A stretch of 8,596 nt of DNA from Desulfuromonadales bacterium (GTDB taxonomy: Bacteria; Desulfobacterota; Desulfuromonadia; Geobacterales; Pseudopelobacteraceae), in NCBI GenBank assembly GCA_015688915.1, contig JAATGX010000226.1:1-8596 (forward strand). The letters run 5' to 3'. Position numbers and translations under genes: made by a program. The first letter of the stretch is position 1. Every line of letters starts with the position of its first letter. Shown in pieces: positions 1 through 7,023 of the stretch. The notes under the pieces were generated by a model. The model had not been told where the DNA came from and did not search any database. It was given only the letters and a program-made list of their open reading frames with translations.

Positions 1-489
1 GAACGTGCTTTGGGGAAAATCGGTCACAAGCTGCGTGAAGAAGCCCAGCGCCTTTTGGTAGTCCTTGTCCGGGTTGGTATAGTCCACGTAGATCAGCCCC
101 ATGCTGAACAGGGCCGCATCACCGGGCGGGCTTTTCGGGGACAGGGCGAGGACTTTCTGGTTTTCCCGCAGCGCGCCGTCGAAATCCCCCTGCCGGGTGA
201 GAAGCCGCATCCGCTGCACATGGGCCCGCCCCTCCTGCCCCACCAGTTCATTGTCCAGGATTCCGACCCAGATCCGGCCATCCTCCGCAAACGGGCTTTG
301 GGGAAAATCCTTTACCAGGCGCGCGAAGAAGTCCAACGCCTTTTGGTAGTCCTTGTCCGGATTGGCGTAGTCGGCGTAGATCAGCCCCGTGCTGAACAGG
401 GCCGCGTCCCCCGGCGGGCTTTTCGGAGACAGGGCGAGGACTTTCTGGTTTTCCCGCAGCGCGCCGTCGAAATCCCCCTGCCGGGTGAG
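1..489 (-). repeat. Two in-frame tandem direct repeats, 288-bp period
   Basis: Copy 289-489 aligns to copy 1-201 with a shift of exactly 288 bases (96 codons). By hand I count 21 differences in 201 positions, about 90% identity, and 140-201 matches 428-489 without a single difference (62 bases). Such identity, including third codon positions, points to a recent duplication or to gene conversion between the modules. A further copy could lie beyond the left edge. Confidence 0.9.
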
Positions 490-633
490 GGCCTGCACCC
501 GTTGCAGATGGGTCCGCTCCTCCCGCTCCGCCAGCATCGTCCGGAGCGGGGCGCAGGCCCCAAGCACGACCATGATCAGGCCGGCAACGCAAAGGTAAAG
601 GTACTGCCTCGTCCTACTTCGCTTTCCACCCAC
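1..633 (-). CDS. Repeat-containing (TPR-like) lipoprotein, QseG/YfhG position, 3' end cut by window edge
   Basis: The reading frame is open from 633 to the left edge (211 residues seen; the C-terminus is missing). I chose the GTG at 633 because GGAGG lies six bases upstream and because this start gives a complete lipoprotein signal: a basic stretch (GGKRSRTR), a hydrophobic core and the lipobox LGAC with Cys27. The in-frame ATG at 573 would begin inside the signal. After Cys27 come two copies of a 96-residue helical module, GDFDGAL at about 53 and 149, each with PPGDAALFS, GLIY, NPDKDYQKAL and a DFPQS ending. This resembles the sliding tetratricopeptide-like repeats of envelope lipoproteins. 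The gene overlaps the histidine kinase gene by 58 bases, so the two are almost certainly co-translated. By analogy with QseG, the protein could modulate the kinase from the envelope. The lipoprotein call is firm; the exact function is not known. Confidence 0.82.
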   Translation of the reverse strand, partial: MGGKRSRTRQYLYLCVAGLIMVVLGACAPLRTMLAEREERTHLQRVQALTRQGDFDGALRENQKVLALSPKSPPGDAALFSTGLIYADYANPDKDYQKALDFFARLVKDFPQSPFAEDGRIWVGILDNELVGQEGRAHVQRMRLLTRQGDFDGALRENQKVLALSPKSPPGDAALFSMGLIYVDYTNPDKDYQKALGFFTQLVTDFPQSTF

Positions 634-2045
634 ACCCGTCCTCCATGCGCCTGTATGATATGCCTGACAATAGCCAATCCCAGGCCGGTGCCCTGAAACC
701 GGGGAGGGGAAACAGGCGATGCCTGGCGGAACTTTTCGAAAACCACGGCGAATTCTTCCTTCGGTATCCCGGGTCCCGTATCCGTCACCGAAACCGTCAC
801 CTCTCCCCCGGCCCGGCTGACGGCGACACGCACGGTGCCCCCCCGGGGAGTGAACTTGAGGGCATTGCCGATGAGGTTTCTCAGCACCTGCAAAATCCTC
901 TCCGCCTCCACGGTTACGAAGGGGATTTCTTCCATGGCGTGTTCGATCCTGATGTCCTTGGCCGCGGCCAGGGGCGCCACTTCCCGCACCGATTGCGCGA
1001 CCAGGGGGATCAGATCGGTCCTGGACATGTTGAATGCCAGCATGCCGGCTTCCAGCTTGGACAGCTCCAGCAGACGGCTGACCAGGTCGATGAGGCGGGA
1101 GCTTTCCTCGGCAATGATGACCAGCAGTTCCCGCTGCTTTGCCGTCACCTCGCCCCCCAGCCCCTCCAGGAACATGTTCGTCCCTTCCCTGATCGACGTG
1201 AGGGGTGTCCGCAGTTCATGGGACATGAGGGAGTAGAAATCGGACTTTACCCGGTCCGCTTCCTGCAGTTTTGCGCACATGGTGTTGAAGGCGCCTGCCA
1301 GCGCTCCGATCTCCGGCGGCGAGGAAGGGGGCGTGTCGGCCTCGAATATCCCCTCGGCGATGTCTCTCGTTTTCTTCTTCAGGCAAGCAAGCGGCTGGGT
1401 GATGCTCCTGGTGATCCCGAAGGAGAGGGCGATGCCGAAAAGAAAGGCCGTCCCGGTGATCGCCATGGCCACCGTGCGCGCCCTGGTTCCCGCCTCATCC
1501 AGTTCCTGTACGGTGTCGATGATGCTCTGCTGGCTCAGGGCCCGCAATTGGGCCAGTTCCTCCATGGCCGCGTTCACCAGCCGTTCCTTTTCCCGGCTGT
1601 AGCGTTTCCGGGGGGCGCGTCCGGGGGGACGCACCGAAGCGATTTCCTCCTCGAAGCGCGCCTGGTAGGCTTGGTTCAACTCCCTCACCCGACGCAGGGC
1701 GTCCGTCACCTTGGCCGATTCGGCCAGGGCCATCGCCTCATTCAGATATTTCTCGAAATCGGCCTTGGCCGCAAGAAAACCCTCATAAAGCGACTGGTCC
1801 TGCAGGAGGACAAACTTCTTTTCGTAGCGGGTTTCCGACAAAAGGGCGCTGGTCATGTCCTTGTCCAGGGCGATGAGGGCGTTGTGGACCTGGATGATGC
1901 GGTGGGTGATCTCCCTCATGTGGCCCAGTTGCAGGATGGCGTACGCGCTTACTCCCGTGGCTATGACCAGAACAGCGAGATTCCCCAGCATCAGCCGGGA
2001 GAAAATGGTGAGTCTGGTATTTACGAACTCGAATAATCTCTGCAT
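576..2045 (-). CDS. Sensor histidine kinase, GlrK/QseE-like
   Basis: A 489-residue membrane histidine kinase. I chose the ATG at 2045, with GGAG five bases upstream, over an upstream in-frame ATG at 2099. Transmembrane segments lie at about 15-38 and 189-210, enclosing a roughly 150-residue, mostly helical sensor domain. A HAMP segment follows (about 211-263). The HisKA motif is SHELRTPLTSIREG with the phosphoacceptor His276. The ATPase domain shows the N box (RNLIGNALKF, Asn390 and Asn394), the G1 box DTGPGIP (422-428), FEKF (436-439) and the G2 box GTGLGL (452-457). All catalytic motifs are intact. The HELRTPL-SIREGT stretch and the following 'VTAKQRELL' resemble E. coli GlrK (QseE), and a lipoprotein gene follows as in glrK-yfhG. 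The ligand is unknown. The partner regulator is not in the window and probably lies past the left edge. Confidence 0.9.
   Translation of the reverse strand: MQRLFEFVNTRLTIFSRLMLGNLAVLVIATGVSAYAILQLGHMREITHRIIQVHNALIALDKDMTSALLSETRYEKKFVLLQDQSLYEGFLAAKADFEKYLNEAMALAESAKVTDALRRVRELNQAYQARFEEEIASVRPPGRAPRKRYSREKERLVNAAMEELAQLRALSQQSIIDTVQELDEAGTRARTVAMAITGTAFLFGIALSFGITRSITQPLACLKKKTRDIAEGIFEADTPPSSPPEIGALAGAFNTMCAKLQEADRVKSDFYSLMSHELRTPLTSIREGTNMFLEGLGGEVTAKQRELLVIIAEESSRLIDLVSRLLELSKLEAGMLAFNMSRTDLIPLVAQSVREVAPLAAAKDIRIEHAMEEIPFVTVEAERILQVLRNLIGNALKFTPRGGTVRVAVSRAGGEVTVSVTDTGPGIPKEEFAVVFEKFRQASPVSPPRFQGTGLGLAIVRHIIQAHGGRVWVESEVGRGSTFTFALPA
640..644 (-). promoter_or_regulatory. Ribosome binding site that decides the lipoprotein start
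   Basis: GGAGG at 644-640 is followed by six bases and then GTG at 633. The site lies inside the 3' end of the kinase coding region. It favours the GTG start with a full lipoprotein signal over the ATG at 573, which sits two bases after the kinase stop. Confidence 0.7.
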
Positions 2046-2094
2046 GGGCACTCCGACATCCTGTTTGCCCCGCAAGGACAAAAACGTGCTTACA

Positions 2095-2124
2095 CACATA
2101 CACCCGCGGAGCCGGCGGTGTCAA
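2095..2124 (-). promoter_or_regulatory. Possible sigma-70 promoter for the kinase-lipoprotein genes
   Basis: A perfect TTGACA (2124-2119) is followed after 18 bases by TATGTG (2100-2095), which matches the -10 consensus at only three positions. It lies about 50 bases upstream of the kinase ATG, in the right place and direction, but the -10 is weak. Confidence 0.3.
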
Positions 2125-2204
2125 GGCGTCCCATTACACCTGAAACGGCAGTTCAATATCACGGGGAAACGGAGTGCACGGAGAAAGCAGAATCACACCC
2201 ATCT

Positions 2205-2245
2205 GATGGTGATGCCGTTTATAGGGTGCATTTTACGGCACCATC
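2205..2245 (-). terminator. Bulged hairpin at the end of the Alx-type TerC gene, possible terminator
   Basis: On the minus strand GATGGTG-CCGT (2245-2235, spanning the TerC stop codon) can pair with ACGG-CAT-CACCATC (2218-2205): 4 bp, a three-base bulge, then 7 bp, around a 16-base loop. No clear U tract follows, so this is either an imperfect terminator or a hairpin protecting the transcript end. The rest of 2046-2232 shows no gene. Confidence 0.35.
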
Positions 2246-3162
2246 CCCTGTTTCCTGTTTCCGATGCAGATCGAGGTGGCGATGGAAATGGCCAGCACGC
2301 CGAAGATGATCCCGAGGGAAACGTGGATCGGTATTTCGAACCTGGTGTCCGCCAGCAGCATCTTGACTCCGACAAAGGCCAGTATGACGGATATGCCCAG
2401 TTTCAGATAGGCGAACATGCCCATCACGTTGGACAGGAGAAAATAGAGCGCCCTGAGCCCCATGATGGCGAAGACGTTCGAGGTGTAGACGATAAAGGGG
2501 TCCCTGGTGACGGCGAGGACGGCCGGTATGGAGTCCAGGGCGAAGATCACGTCGCTGGACTCCACCATCACCAGGGTCAGGAACAGGGGGGTGGCGGCGC
2601 GTATCCCCCACCGGGAGATGAAAAACCGGTCGCCGGCTACCCGCTTGGTGACCGGCACGTATCTCCTGACCAGGCGCACCAGCGGATTTTTTTCCGGCTC
2701 GACCCTGCCCTCGCCGCCAAAGGCCATCTTGAGGCCGGTAATGATCAGAATCCCGCCGAACACGTAGATCATCCAGTGGAATGTCTCCAGCAGTCCGATC
2801 CCGGCGAAGATGAAGATCGCCCGCATCACCAGCGCGCCGAGGATCCCCCACTTGAGAATCTTGGGCTGATGGAGCCGGCTGATCCGGAAGTAGGAAAAGA
2901 TCATGATGAAGACGAACAGGTTATCAACGGAGAGGGACTTTTCGATGACGTAGCCGGTGAAGAACTCCAGCGCCTTGTCTTTTCCCAGGTAGTGCCAGAT
3001 CCCGGCGTTGAAGAGCAGGGCCAGCGTGATCCAGACCCCGGTCCAGACAAGCGCCTCCCGGAAGGCGACCTCGTGGCTCTTCCGGTGCAGCCCCAGGTCG
3101 ATGACCAGCATGATCACCACCAGGGTGTTGAAGGCGAGCCACATGAGTGCCTGGTTTGACAT
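2233..3162 (-). CDS. TerC family membrane protein, Alx/YkoY type
   Basis: A 309-residue multi-pass membrane protein of the TerC family. The hallmark motifs of the Alx-like branch are present: EKSLSVDNLFVF (74-85), MVESSDVIFALDSIPAVLAV (199-218) and FAIMGLRALYFLL (231-243), with the conserved acidic residues (Asp80, Glu201, Asp204, Asp210) in membrane segments where a metal ion could bind. Length is close to E. coli Alx (about 320). Family members are linked to Mn(II) export, and Alx is preceded by a yybP-ykoY riboswitch in E. coli. The start codon lies one base after the UPF0182 stop with no recognisable Shine-Dalgarno sequence, which suggests translation coupled to UPF0182. It appears to be the last gene of the predicted Mn-responsive operon. 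The substrate is inferred from the family. Confidence 0.93.
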   Translation of the reverse strand: MSNQALMWLAFNTLVVIMLVIDLGLHRKSHEVAFREALVWTGVWITLALLFNAGIWHYLGKDKALEFFTGYVIEKSLSVDNLFVFIMIFSYFRISRLHQPKILKWGILGALVMRAIFIFAGIGLLETFHWMIYVFGGILIITGLKMAFGGEGRVEPEKNPLVRLVRRYVPVTKRVAGDRFFISRWGIRAATPLFLTLVMVESSDVIFALDSIPAVLAVTRDPFIVYTSNVFAIMGLRALYFLLSNVMGMFAYLKLGISVILAFVGVKMLLADTRFEIPIHVSLGIIFGVLAISIATSICIGNRKQGMVP

Positions 3163-3163
3163 G

Positions 3164-5851
3164 CTAGCGCGCCATCTGCTTCAGAATCTGCCCCAGCTTC
3201 CGCAACTCCGCGCCATAACCCGCCCAGTCCCCCTGGCGTTGCAGATTGGTCGCCCGCTCGTAGATGCCCATGGCTTCCCTGGCCAGGGATGACGCGGAGG
3301 CCTTCACATCATCCGTCGCGGCTGTCGCGGCTGCCGCGGCTGCCCGGGGTGGCGCGGCCTTGCCGCCGAAGAGCCGTTGCAGGGCGAGTTCCAGGTTCTC
3401 CTCCATGACGACCTCGTCCCCGAAGGCGACGATCACCCGCTTCAACTCGGGCAGACCGGCCTTGTCGGCCGCCAGAAACAGCGGCTGGACGTAGAGCAGC
3501 GACTTTTCGATCGGTATCACCAGCAGGCTCCCCCGGATGACCTCGGAGCCGCGCTGGCTCCAGAGCGTCAACTGCTGGGATATGAAGGAGTCCTGGTTGA
3601 TGCGGGCGTCGATCTGTTTCGGGCCGTAGATCAGGCGGTCGCGCGGGAAGGTGTAGGCCCGGATCTTGCCGTAGTTCGGCCCGTCGCAGCGCGCCGTGAG
3701 CCAGGCCGCCAGGTTGTCCCGCTTGGAGGGGGTGAACGGCAGGAGCAGGATGTATTCCTCCGTCTTCTCACCCGGCAGCTTCATGATCGTGTAGTAGGGT
3801 TCCATCGGTTGTTCGCCCAGGGCCGGGACCTGCCAGAGGTTCTCCTTGTTGTAGAAGACCTTGGGATCGGTCATGTGGTAGGCGGCGAACATGGCGGCCT
3901 GAAGCTGGAGAAACTGGTGCGGGTAGCGGACATGTCTGCGGAGATCGTCCGGCATGGCCGCAATCGGCTTGAACAGGCCCGGAAACATCCGGGCGTAGAC
4001 CCTTACCAGGACATCCTGCGGGTCGCTGATGTAGAAGTCGAGGGAACCGTCATAGGCATCCACGACCGCCTTGACCGAATTCCGCATGTAGGTGATACCC
4101 CCCTTGAGCGGCTTTGAATAGGGGAGACGGCTGGAGAAGGTGTAGGCATCGATGATCCATTTGAGCCTTCCCGTGTCGTCCACGACCATGTAGGGATCAC
4201 TGTCGAAGCGGAGGAACGGCGCCACGGCCCTGACCCGCTCGCTGACGTTGCGGTTGTAGAGGATGCGGCTCTCCGCGGTGATGTCCGACGAAAACAGGAT
4301 CTTCTCCGTCTTGAACCTGGCCGCGAACAGCGCCTTTTTGAGCAGCGAGTCAACCGGGACTCCCCCTGTGCCGGCGTAGGTCGTGTTGATATTGCCGGTG
4401 GCGGTCGGATAGCTGAATTCCGGCACCCTGGTCTTGACGATGACGTAGTCGTTGGACAGTTCCCCGAAATAGATCTCCGGCCTGGTGACCTTGATGTCGG
4501 CCAGGCTGACGGCGGGGATATCCTTGACGAAGAACTCGGGGAGCCCTTCCTTGCTGATGCGGCTGACCGGGCCGAAGGTAATGCCGTTGCCGTGGGTGAA
4601 GATGAGCCGCTCGTTGATCCAGTTCTTGCTGGGGAGGTCGGCATAGGAGAGTTCGCGGGGCGACAGCATGACCTGGCTGTACCGTCCGTTCACTACGTAG
4701 CGGTCGTTATCCACATCGAAAAACCGGTAATAGGTCCTGATCTGCTGGAGCTGGCTGTAGGTCTTGAGCAGCGGGGCGTGGTCCCAGAGCCGGATGTTCT
4801 TGATGGTGGCGTCATTGTTGGCGATATCGGCGGCGGAAAGCCGCGTATCGACGTCGAAGGGCACGGTCTCGATCTTGTCCAGGTCATACCCCAGGCGGGT
4901 GAAGGTGATGTTGTTCTCTATGTAGGGGGTCTCCAGGGCCAGTTCGTTGGGCGCGACCTTGAATTTCTGGAGCAGCGTCGGATAGACCTTGATGCCGATA
5001 CCGTACACGGCGACCACCAGCGCAACCGGCATCAGCGCCTGTCGCCAGGCCCCCTTCCAGATCCCGGCCCCCAGGATGGCCCCCGCGACCGGGGTCATGA
5101 AGGTGAGGATCCGGTACGTCGTCAGCCGGGCGTGCACATCGGCGTATCCGGCGCCATGAAAGGCGTTTTTCCCGGAAAAGAGCAGCCGGAAGCCGTCCAG
5201 GTAAAAGCCGGCGGCGATCACCAGCGACAGTGCCCCGACCAGGAGCGCCAGATGTTTCCTGACCTTTTCATCGAGCACAATGCCCCGCTCCGTCAGGATG
5301 ATGCCGCCCCGCACATAGTACACCGCTCCGGCCATGACCGCCGCGGCCGGCACCATGAACCCGGCAAGGCCCTTGAGCATCTCCAGAAACGGCAGGCTGA
5401 ACAGGTAGAAACCGATGTCCCGGCCGAAGACCGGATCCTTCGTGCCCACGGCCGCCCTGTTTATGAAGAGAAGCAGGTCCTCCCACTGCATGGCGCCCCA
5501 GTTGCCCGCAAAGAGCGCCAGCACGACGCTGATGAGCAGGCCTGCGGGTTTGGCGAGCCGGGCGGCTTCGTCCCTGTCTATCCGGAGGTTGCCTCCCCCC
5601 AGGATGAATGTGCCGGACAGGGGAAACCGCGCCCTGTTCGCATGATGGAGATTTGCCTGCACGACCAGGAACAACAGCCCGCCGAAGAGCAGTCCGCCCC
5701 CTGTCTTGGCATACAGTGTCGTCGTGAACACCGATGTGAACCCGGTCTCCACGAAAAAGAGCCAGTCGGTATAGAAATACAGCAGGTACGAAAGGGCCGG
5801 CACAATCACCGACACCAGTATCAGAACGAGAATGAACCTGTTTTTCAGCAT
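3164..5851 (-). CDS. UPF0182 (COG1615) large membrane protein of unknown function
   Basis: An 895-residue protein from the ATG at 5851, chosen because AAAGGGG lies seven bases upstream and the protein then begins MLKNRFILVL at its first membrane helix; an in-frame ATG at 5890 has no such site. The N-terminal third holds about seven hydrophobic segments (roughly 5-25, 45-67, 95-115, 150-175, 200-220, 250-270, 277-295). About 570 mostly soluble residues follow, opening with the family-like KVAPNELALETPYIENNI region and rich in aromatic residues and short strands, presumably outside the membrane. The C-terminus has an Ala-rich linker (AAAAAATAAT) and a short helical tail resembling the ends of other UPF0182 members. 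Length is normal for the family. No catalytic motif is visible and I assign no function. It sits between two TerC genes in the same orientation. Confidence 0.93.
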   Translation of the reverse strand: MLKNRFILVLILVSVIVPALSYLLYFYTDWLFFVETGFTSVFTTTLYAKTGGGLLFGGLLFLVVQANLHHANRARFPLSGTFILGGGNLRIDRDEAARLAKPAGLLISVVLALFAGNWGAMQWEDLLLFINRAAVGTKDPVFGRDIGFYLFSLPFLEMLKGLAGFMVPAAAVMAGAVYYVRGGIILTERGIVLDEKVRKHLALLVGALSLVIAAGFYLDGFRLLFSGKNAFHGAGYADVHARLTTYRILTFMTPVAGAILGAGIWKGAWRQALMPVALVVAVYGIGIKVYPTLLQKFKVAPNELALETPYIENNITFTRLGYDLDKIETVPFDVDTRLSAADIANNDATIKNIRLWDHAPLLKTYSQLQQIRTYYRFFDVDNDRYVVNGRYSQVMLSPRELSYADLPSKNWINERLIFTHGNGITFGPVSRISKEGLPEFFVKDIPAVSLADIKVTRPEIYFGELSNDYVIVKTRVPEFSYPTATGNINTTYAGTGGVPVDSLLKKALFAARFKTEKILFSSDITAESRILYNRNVSERVRAVAPFLRFDSDPYMVVDDTGRLKWIIDAYTFSSRLPYSKPLKGGITYMRNSVKAVVDAYDGSLDFYISDPQDVLVRVYARMFPGLFKPIAAMPDDLRRHVRYPHQFLQLQAAMFAAYHMTDPKVFYNKENLWQVPALGEQPMEPYYTIMKLPGEKTEEYILLLPFTPSKRDNLAAWLTARCDGPNYGKIRAYTFPRDRLIYGPKQIDARINQDSFISQQLTLWSQRGSEVIRGSLLVIPIEKSLLYVQPLFLAADKAGLPELKRVIVAFGDEVVMEENLELALQRLFGGKAAPPRAAAAAATAATDDVKASASSLAREAMGIYERATNLQRQGDWAGYGAELRKLGQILKQMAR

Positions 5852-5956
5852 GGTCGTACCCCTTTGCCGCTTGACCTCATCCACGTCCATAAGGATTGGA
5901 GGAGCTGTCGGCCCGCCTCTTTTTCAGATACCGGTAAATCAGGCGATCGGCTTGAT

Positions 5957-6706
5957 TCATTTTTCGGTGGAATTCACCAGGTGCGGTTGATGGAGTTTGA
6001 CCGGAGTGCCCCGCCTGAGCCGCAGGTTGAGCATCTCGACCATCACCGAGAAGGCCATGGCGAAATAGATGTATCCCTTGGGTATGTGCATGTCGAAACC
6101 ATCGCCGATAAGCGCCACCCCGATCAGGAGCAGAAAACTGAGCGCCAGCATCTTGATTGTCGGATGCTTTTCCACGAAGGCACTGATTTTTCCCGAGAAC
6201 AGCATCATGAACCCGACCGCGATGACGACCGCCGCGATCATTATGGCGAGCTGGCTGGCCATTCCCAGGGCGGTAATGATCGAATCGAGGGAAAATACGA
6301 TGTCCAGCAGGAGGATCTGCACGATAGCGGCGCCGAAGGTTGTCCCTACACGGGCGGATGAAACCTCCTGCTCGCCTTCGAGCTTCCCGTGTATTTCCAT
6401 GGTGCTCTTCCAGAGCAGAAACAGGCCGCCCGAGATCAGGATCAGGTCGCGGCCGGAGATCTCGTTGCCCATCACCGAAAAGAGCGGCGCGGTGAGTCCC
6501 ATGAGCCAGGCAAGCGAGAACAGGAGCGCTATGCGGATGAACATTGCCAGCCCGAGCCCCACGAATCGGGCTTTCTCCTGCTGATGCGCGGGGAGCTTGC
6601 CGGCCTGAATGGAGATAAAGATGATATTGTCAATTCCGAGTACGATTTCCAGGGCGCTCAGTGTCACCAGCGCCATCCAGACCTGGGGGTCCGTCATCCA
6701 TTCCAT
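5957..6706 (-). CDS. TerC family membrane protein, YgdQ/YoaE type
   Basis: A 249-residue multi-pass membrane protein. The start at 6706 is supported by AAGGAGG nine bases upstream. Family motifs are LEIVLGIDNIIF (19-30), ISGRDLILISGGLFLLWK (83-100), LLLDIVFSLDSIITA (132-146), HPTIKMLALSFLLLIG (181-196) and IPKGYIYFAMAFSVMVEMLN (208-227). This is very close in pattern to E. coli YgdQ and clearly a different TerC branch from the Alx-type protein encoded at 2233-3162. It lacks the C-terminal CBS/CorC domains found in some relatives. The paired Gly-Ile-Asp-Asn and Leu-Asp-Ser motifs are the likely metal-binding membrane residues. It starts 38 bases after the ribbon-helix-helix gene and is followed after about 105 bases by UPF0182, so it is probably part of the same operon. 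A role in Mn(II) or other divalent metal export or metalation is inferred from the family. Confidence 0.93.
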   Translation of the reverse strand: MEWMTDPQVWMALVTLSALEIVLGIDNIIFISIQAGKLPAHQQEKARFVGLGLAMFIRIALLFSLAWLMGLTAPLFSVMGNEISGRDLILISGGLFLLWKSTMEIHGKLEGEQEVSSARVGTTFGAAIVQILLLDIVFSLDSIITALGMASQLAIMIAAVVIAVGFMMLFSGKISAFVEKHPTIKMLALSFLLLIGVALIGDGFDMHIPKGYIYFAMAFSVMVEMLNLRLRRGTPVKLHQPHLVNSTEK

Positions 6707-6744
6707 GGGGTGCCGCCTCCTTTTCTCATGCCTGGTTCAGTCCG

Positions 6745-6966
6745 TTAATCCATGCATAGCTTGCGTCGTCTGGTTCGCCACTGGTCAATCGCCTCTCTCA
6801 TGATCTCGGAGATGCTTTTGGATGTGGACTTTGTCAGCTTTTCCAGTGCCTTCTTCTCTTCGTCATTGATGCGCAGTGAAATGACATTTTGCAATTGCTC
6901 GGTTTCTTTTCGTTTCTTTCTGGCTGTTTTCGATTCCCTGATAAAAAGCTTCTTGGAGTATGACAT
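6745..6966 (-). CDS. Small ribbon-helix-helix (CopG/Arc-like) DNA-binding protein
   Basis: A 73-residue protein with a strong start (GAGGAG six bases before the ATG). Residues 1-24 are a very basic tail (KKLFIRESKTARKKRK). Residues 27-33 (NVISLRI) look like the DNA-contacting strand, 35-46 (DEEKKALEKLTK) the first helix, and 51-64 (SISEIMREAIDQWR) the second helix of a ribbon-helix-helix fold, which would dimerise. No toxin gene lies next to it, so an antitoxin role is not supported; a local regulator is plausible. The gene is noticeably AT-richer than its neighbours: I count 98 G or C in 222 bases (44%), against about 60% around it. It lies 57 bases after htpX and 38 bases before a TerC gene. 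Confidence 0.8.
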   Translation of the reverse strand: MSYSKKLFIRESKTARKKRKETEQLQNVISLRINDEEKKALEKLTKSTSKSISEIMREAIDQWRTRRRKLCMD

Positions 6967-7023
6967 GGTTTTCTCCTCTCTTGTCTGCCGGGATAATGAC
7001 GTCCCGTGGTTATTGTTGGCCTG

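Noticed and set aside
10..696. 228-codon plus-strand frame over the lipoprotein repeat
   Set aside because: Its internal repeat is only the reflection of the 288-bp duplication in the minus-strand lipoprotein gene, which has a lipobox and a ribosome site.
645..2036. 463-codon plus-strand reading frame opposite the histidine kinase
   Set aside because: It is antisense to a kinase with every catalytic motif intact, and its translation is low-complexity and rich in Gly, His, Asp, Gln and Arg, as expected of a GC-rich shadow frame.
1855..3159. 434-codon plus-strand frame opposite the kinase start and the Alx-type TerC gene
   Set aside because: No recognisable domain; composition (Asp, Glu, His, Gln, Pro, Gly rich) mirrors membrane-protein codons read in reverse; the opposite strand carries clear genes.
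4003..4644. 213-codon minus-strand frame inside UPF0182
   Set aside because: Ser/Arg/Pro-rich out-of-frame reading of the UPF0182 gene.
4592..6361. 589-codon plus-strand frame opposite UPF0182 and the YgdQ-type TerC gene
   Set aside because: Antisense shadow with the same biased composition; both opposite-strand genes are well-supported families with ribosome sites.
6989..7006. CGGGA/TCCCG inverted repeat between htpX and the ribbon-helix-helix gene as an operator or terminator
   Set aside because: Only five pairs around an eight-base loop and no U tract; too weak to call.
6745..7023. Toxin-antitoxin module around the ribbon-helix-helix gene
   Set aside because: No small partner gene next to it; the neighbours are htpX and terC.
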